A DNA stretch of 7,104 nucleotides, taken from assembly GCA_036558545.1 (NCBI GenBank), contig DATBFJ010000106.1, positions 1 through 7,104 of the forward strand. Direction: 5' to 3'. Position numbers and translations under genes: made by a program. Below, piece after piece: positions 6,661 to 7,104 of the stretch. The stretch's first letter is position 1, and each line of letters starts with the position of its first letter. This DNA is from JALYGJ01 sp036558545. GTDB lineage: Bacteria; Chloroflexota; Limnocylindria; Limnocylindrales; CSP1-4. Under the pieces are notes generated by a model, which did not search any database, was not told the DNA's origin, and saw only the letters and a list, made by a program, of their open reading frames with translations.

Positions 6661-6989
6661 TGGCGCGAACACCCGATCTGCTGCCCGGCACGCTCGATCT
6701 GTTGATCCTGCGCACGCTGCAGAAGGATGCCCTGCACGGCTGGGCCGTCTCCGAGCGCGTCCAGCAGATTTCCCAAGACGTCCTGCAGATCAATCAGGGC
6801 TCGCTCTATCCGGCCCTCCATCGTCTCGAGCACCAGGGCTGGATCGAGGCCGAGTGGAAAGTCTCGGAGCTGGGCCGCCGCGCCAAGTATTACCACCTTA
6901 CCGCGTCGGGCCGCCGTCAACTCGCGGTCGAAGCGCGGGAATGGGAACGCATGGCAAACGCCATCGGCCGCGTGATGAAGCTCGCATGA
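6660..6989 (+). CDS. PadR-family transcriptional repressor
   Basis: A 109-residue winged-helix regulator. It opens MARTPDLLPGTLDLLILRTL, the usual start of the PadR proteins paired with ADOP genes. The winged helix-turn-helix spans about residues 8-85, with the recognition region INQGSLYPALHRLEHQGWIE (44-63) and the wing SELGRRAKYYHLTASGRRQL (69-88). The short C-terminal helix VEAREWERMANAIGRVM (90-106) would be the dimerisation arm. ATG 6660 is chosen over an in-frame GTG at 6642 because the family begins at MARTPDLL-like sequence and the 6642 codon lies within the predicted -10 region. The stop TGA (6987-6989) overlaps the next gene's ATG (6986-6988), indicating translational coupling with the second ADOP permease. 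It probably represses its own operon through the palindromes at 6609-6660. The ligand is unknown. Confidence 0.95.
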   Translation: MARTPDLLPGTLDLLILRTLQKDALHGWAVSERVQQISQDVLQINQGSLYPALHRLEHQGWIEAEWKVSELGRRAKYYHLTASGRRQLAVEAREWERMANAIGRVMKLA

Positions 6990-7104
6990 CATTCAACGAC
7001 CTGACACTGAGGGTACGTGCGTTGTTCAGGCCCGACCGCGTCGAGCAGGAGCTCGACGCGGAGCTCGCCTTCCACATCGAGCGCGAGGCCAGAAAGCTGA
7101 TCGA
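6986..7104 (+). CDS. ADOP-family permease, N-terminal fragment (runs off window)
   Basis: Only the first 39 codons are present: MTFNDLTLRVRALFRPDRVE, then QELDAELAFHIEREARKLI. This matches the N-terminal prefix domain of many ADOP permeases (short amphipathic helix with RALFR, then an acidic helix with ELDAELAFHIE), which precedes the first TM. The rest lies beyond 7104. ATG 6986 overlaps the PadR stop in an ATGA, so translation is coupled. The complete ADOP at 1905 lacks this prefix, so the two are different subtypes. The identification is strong by motif and context but rests on a short stretch. Confidence 0.85.
   Translation, partial: MTFNDLTLRVRALFRPDRVEQELDAELAFHIEREARKLI

Noticed and set aside
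6642..6989. GTG 6642 as padR start
   Set aside because: It overlaps the predicted -10 and lies upstream of the expected transcript start; the six extra residues do not fit the family's start.
6237..6992. 251-codon minus-strand open frame across padR and the S41 start
   Set aside because: Covers the padR gene antisense, the operator and the S41 N-terminus in the wrong frame; no motif.

Overview
GC-rich bacterial DNA that most resembles an Acidobacteriota genome, possibly Vicinamibacteria-like. The main evidence is one complete ADOP-type permease (acidobacterial duplicated orphan permease: two MacB_PCD/FtsX halves and no ATPase), and a PadR-family repressor whose stop codon overlaps the start of a second ADOP gene. 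The PadR-ADOP pair is a recurrent layout in that phylum. The taxonomic call is inference; there is no rRNA or marker gene here.

Layout. Positions 68-141 are a tRNA-Gln(CTG) with encoded CCA. Immediately after it come three GC-rich hairpins (139-175, 182-197, 237-278). From about 371 to 1550 lies a small graveyard of decayed genes: a minus-strand S41-peptidase pseudogene with a lost start, an in-frame amber codon and an internal deletion/frameshift; a minus-strand coding-looking tail just upstream of it; and on the plus strand the last ~43 codons of an alpha/beta-hydrolase-like protein. Positions 1551-1904 hold no recognisable gene. The complete ADOP permease (1905-4337, plus) follows, preceded by its own Shine-Dalgarno and not by a PadR gene. 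Positions 4338-5191 are again without a recognisable gene, apart from a few coding-looking scraps. An intact secreted S41-family peptidase is on the minus strand (5192-6442). Divergent from it, on the plus strand, are the PadR regulator (6660-6989) and the truncated start of a second ADOP permease (6986-7104, running off the window).

How the parts fit. PadR and the second ADOP form a translationally coupled operon (ATGA overlap). Its promoter sits inside a striking pair of palindromes (6609-6633 and 6642-6658) that are near-perfect reverse complements of each other. They cover the -35 box on one side and the transcription start and start codon on the other, as expected for tight PadR autorepression. 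The divergent S41 gene shares the intergenic region and might be affected too, but nothing in the sequence proves it. The first ADOP is a MacB-like form without the N-terminal prefix domain present in the second, so two ADOP subtypes lie a few kilobases apart.

I do not see a phage, transposase, CRISPR array, biosynthetic cluster or convincing new multi-gene system. The best items for follow-up are the double palindrome at the PadR promoter, the hairpins attached to the tRNA, and the decayed S41/hydrolase region.
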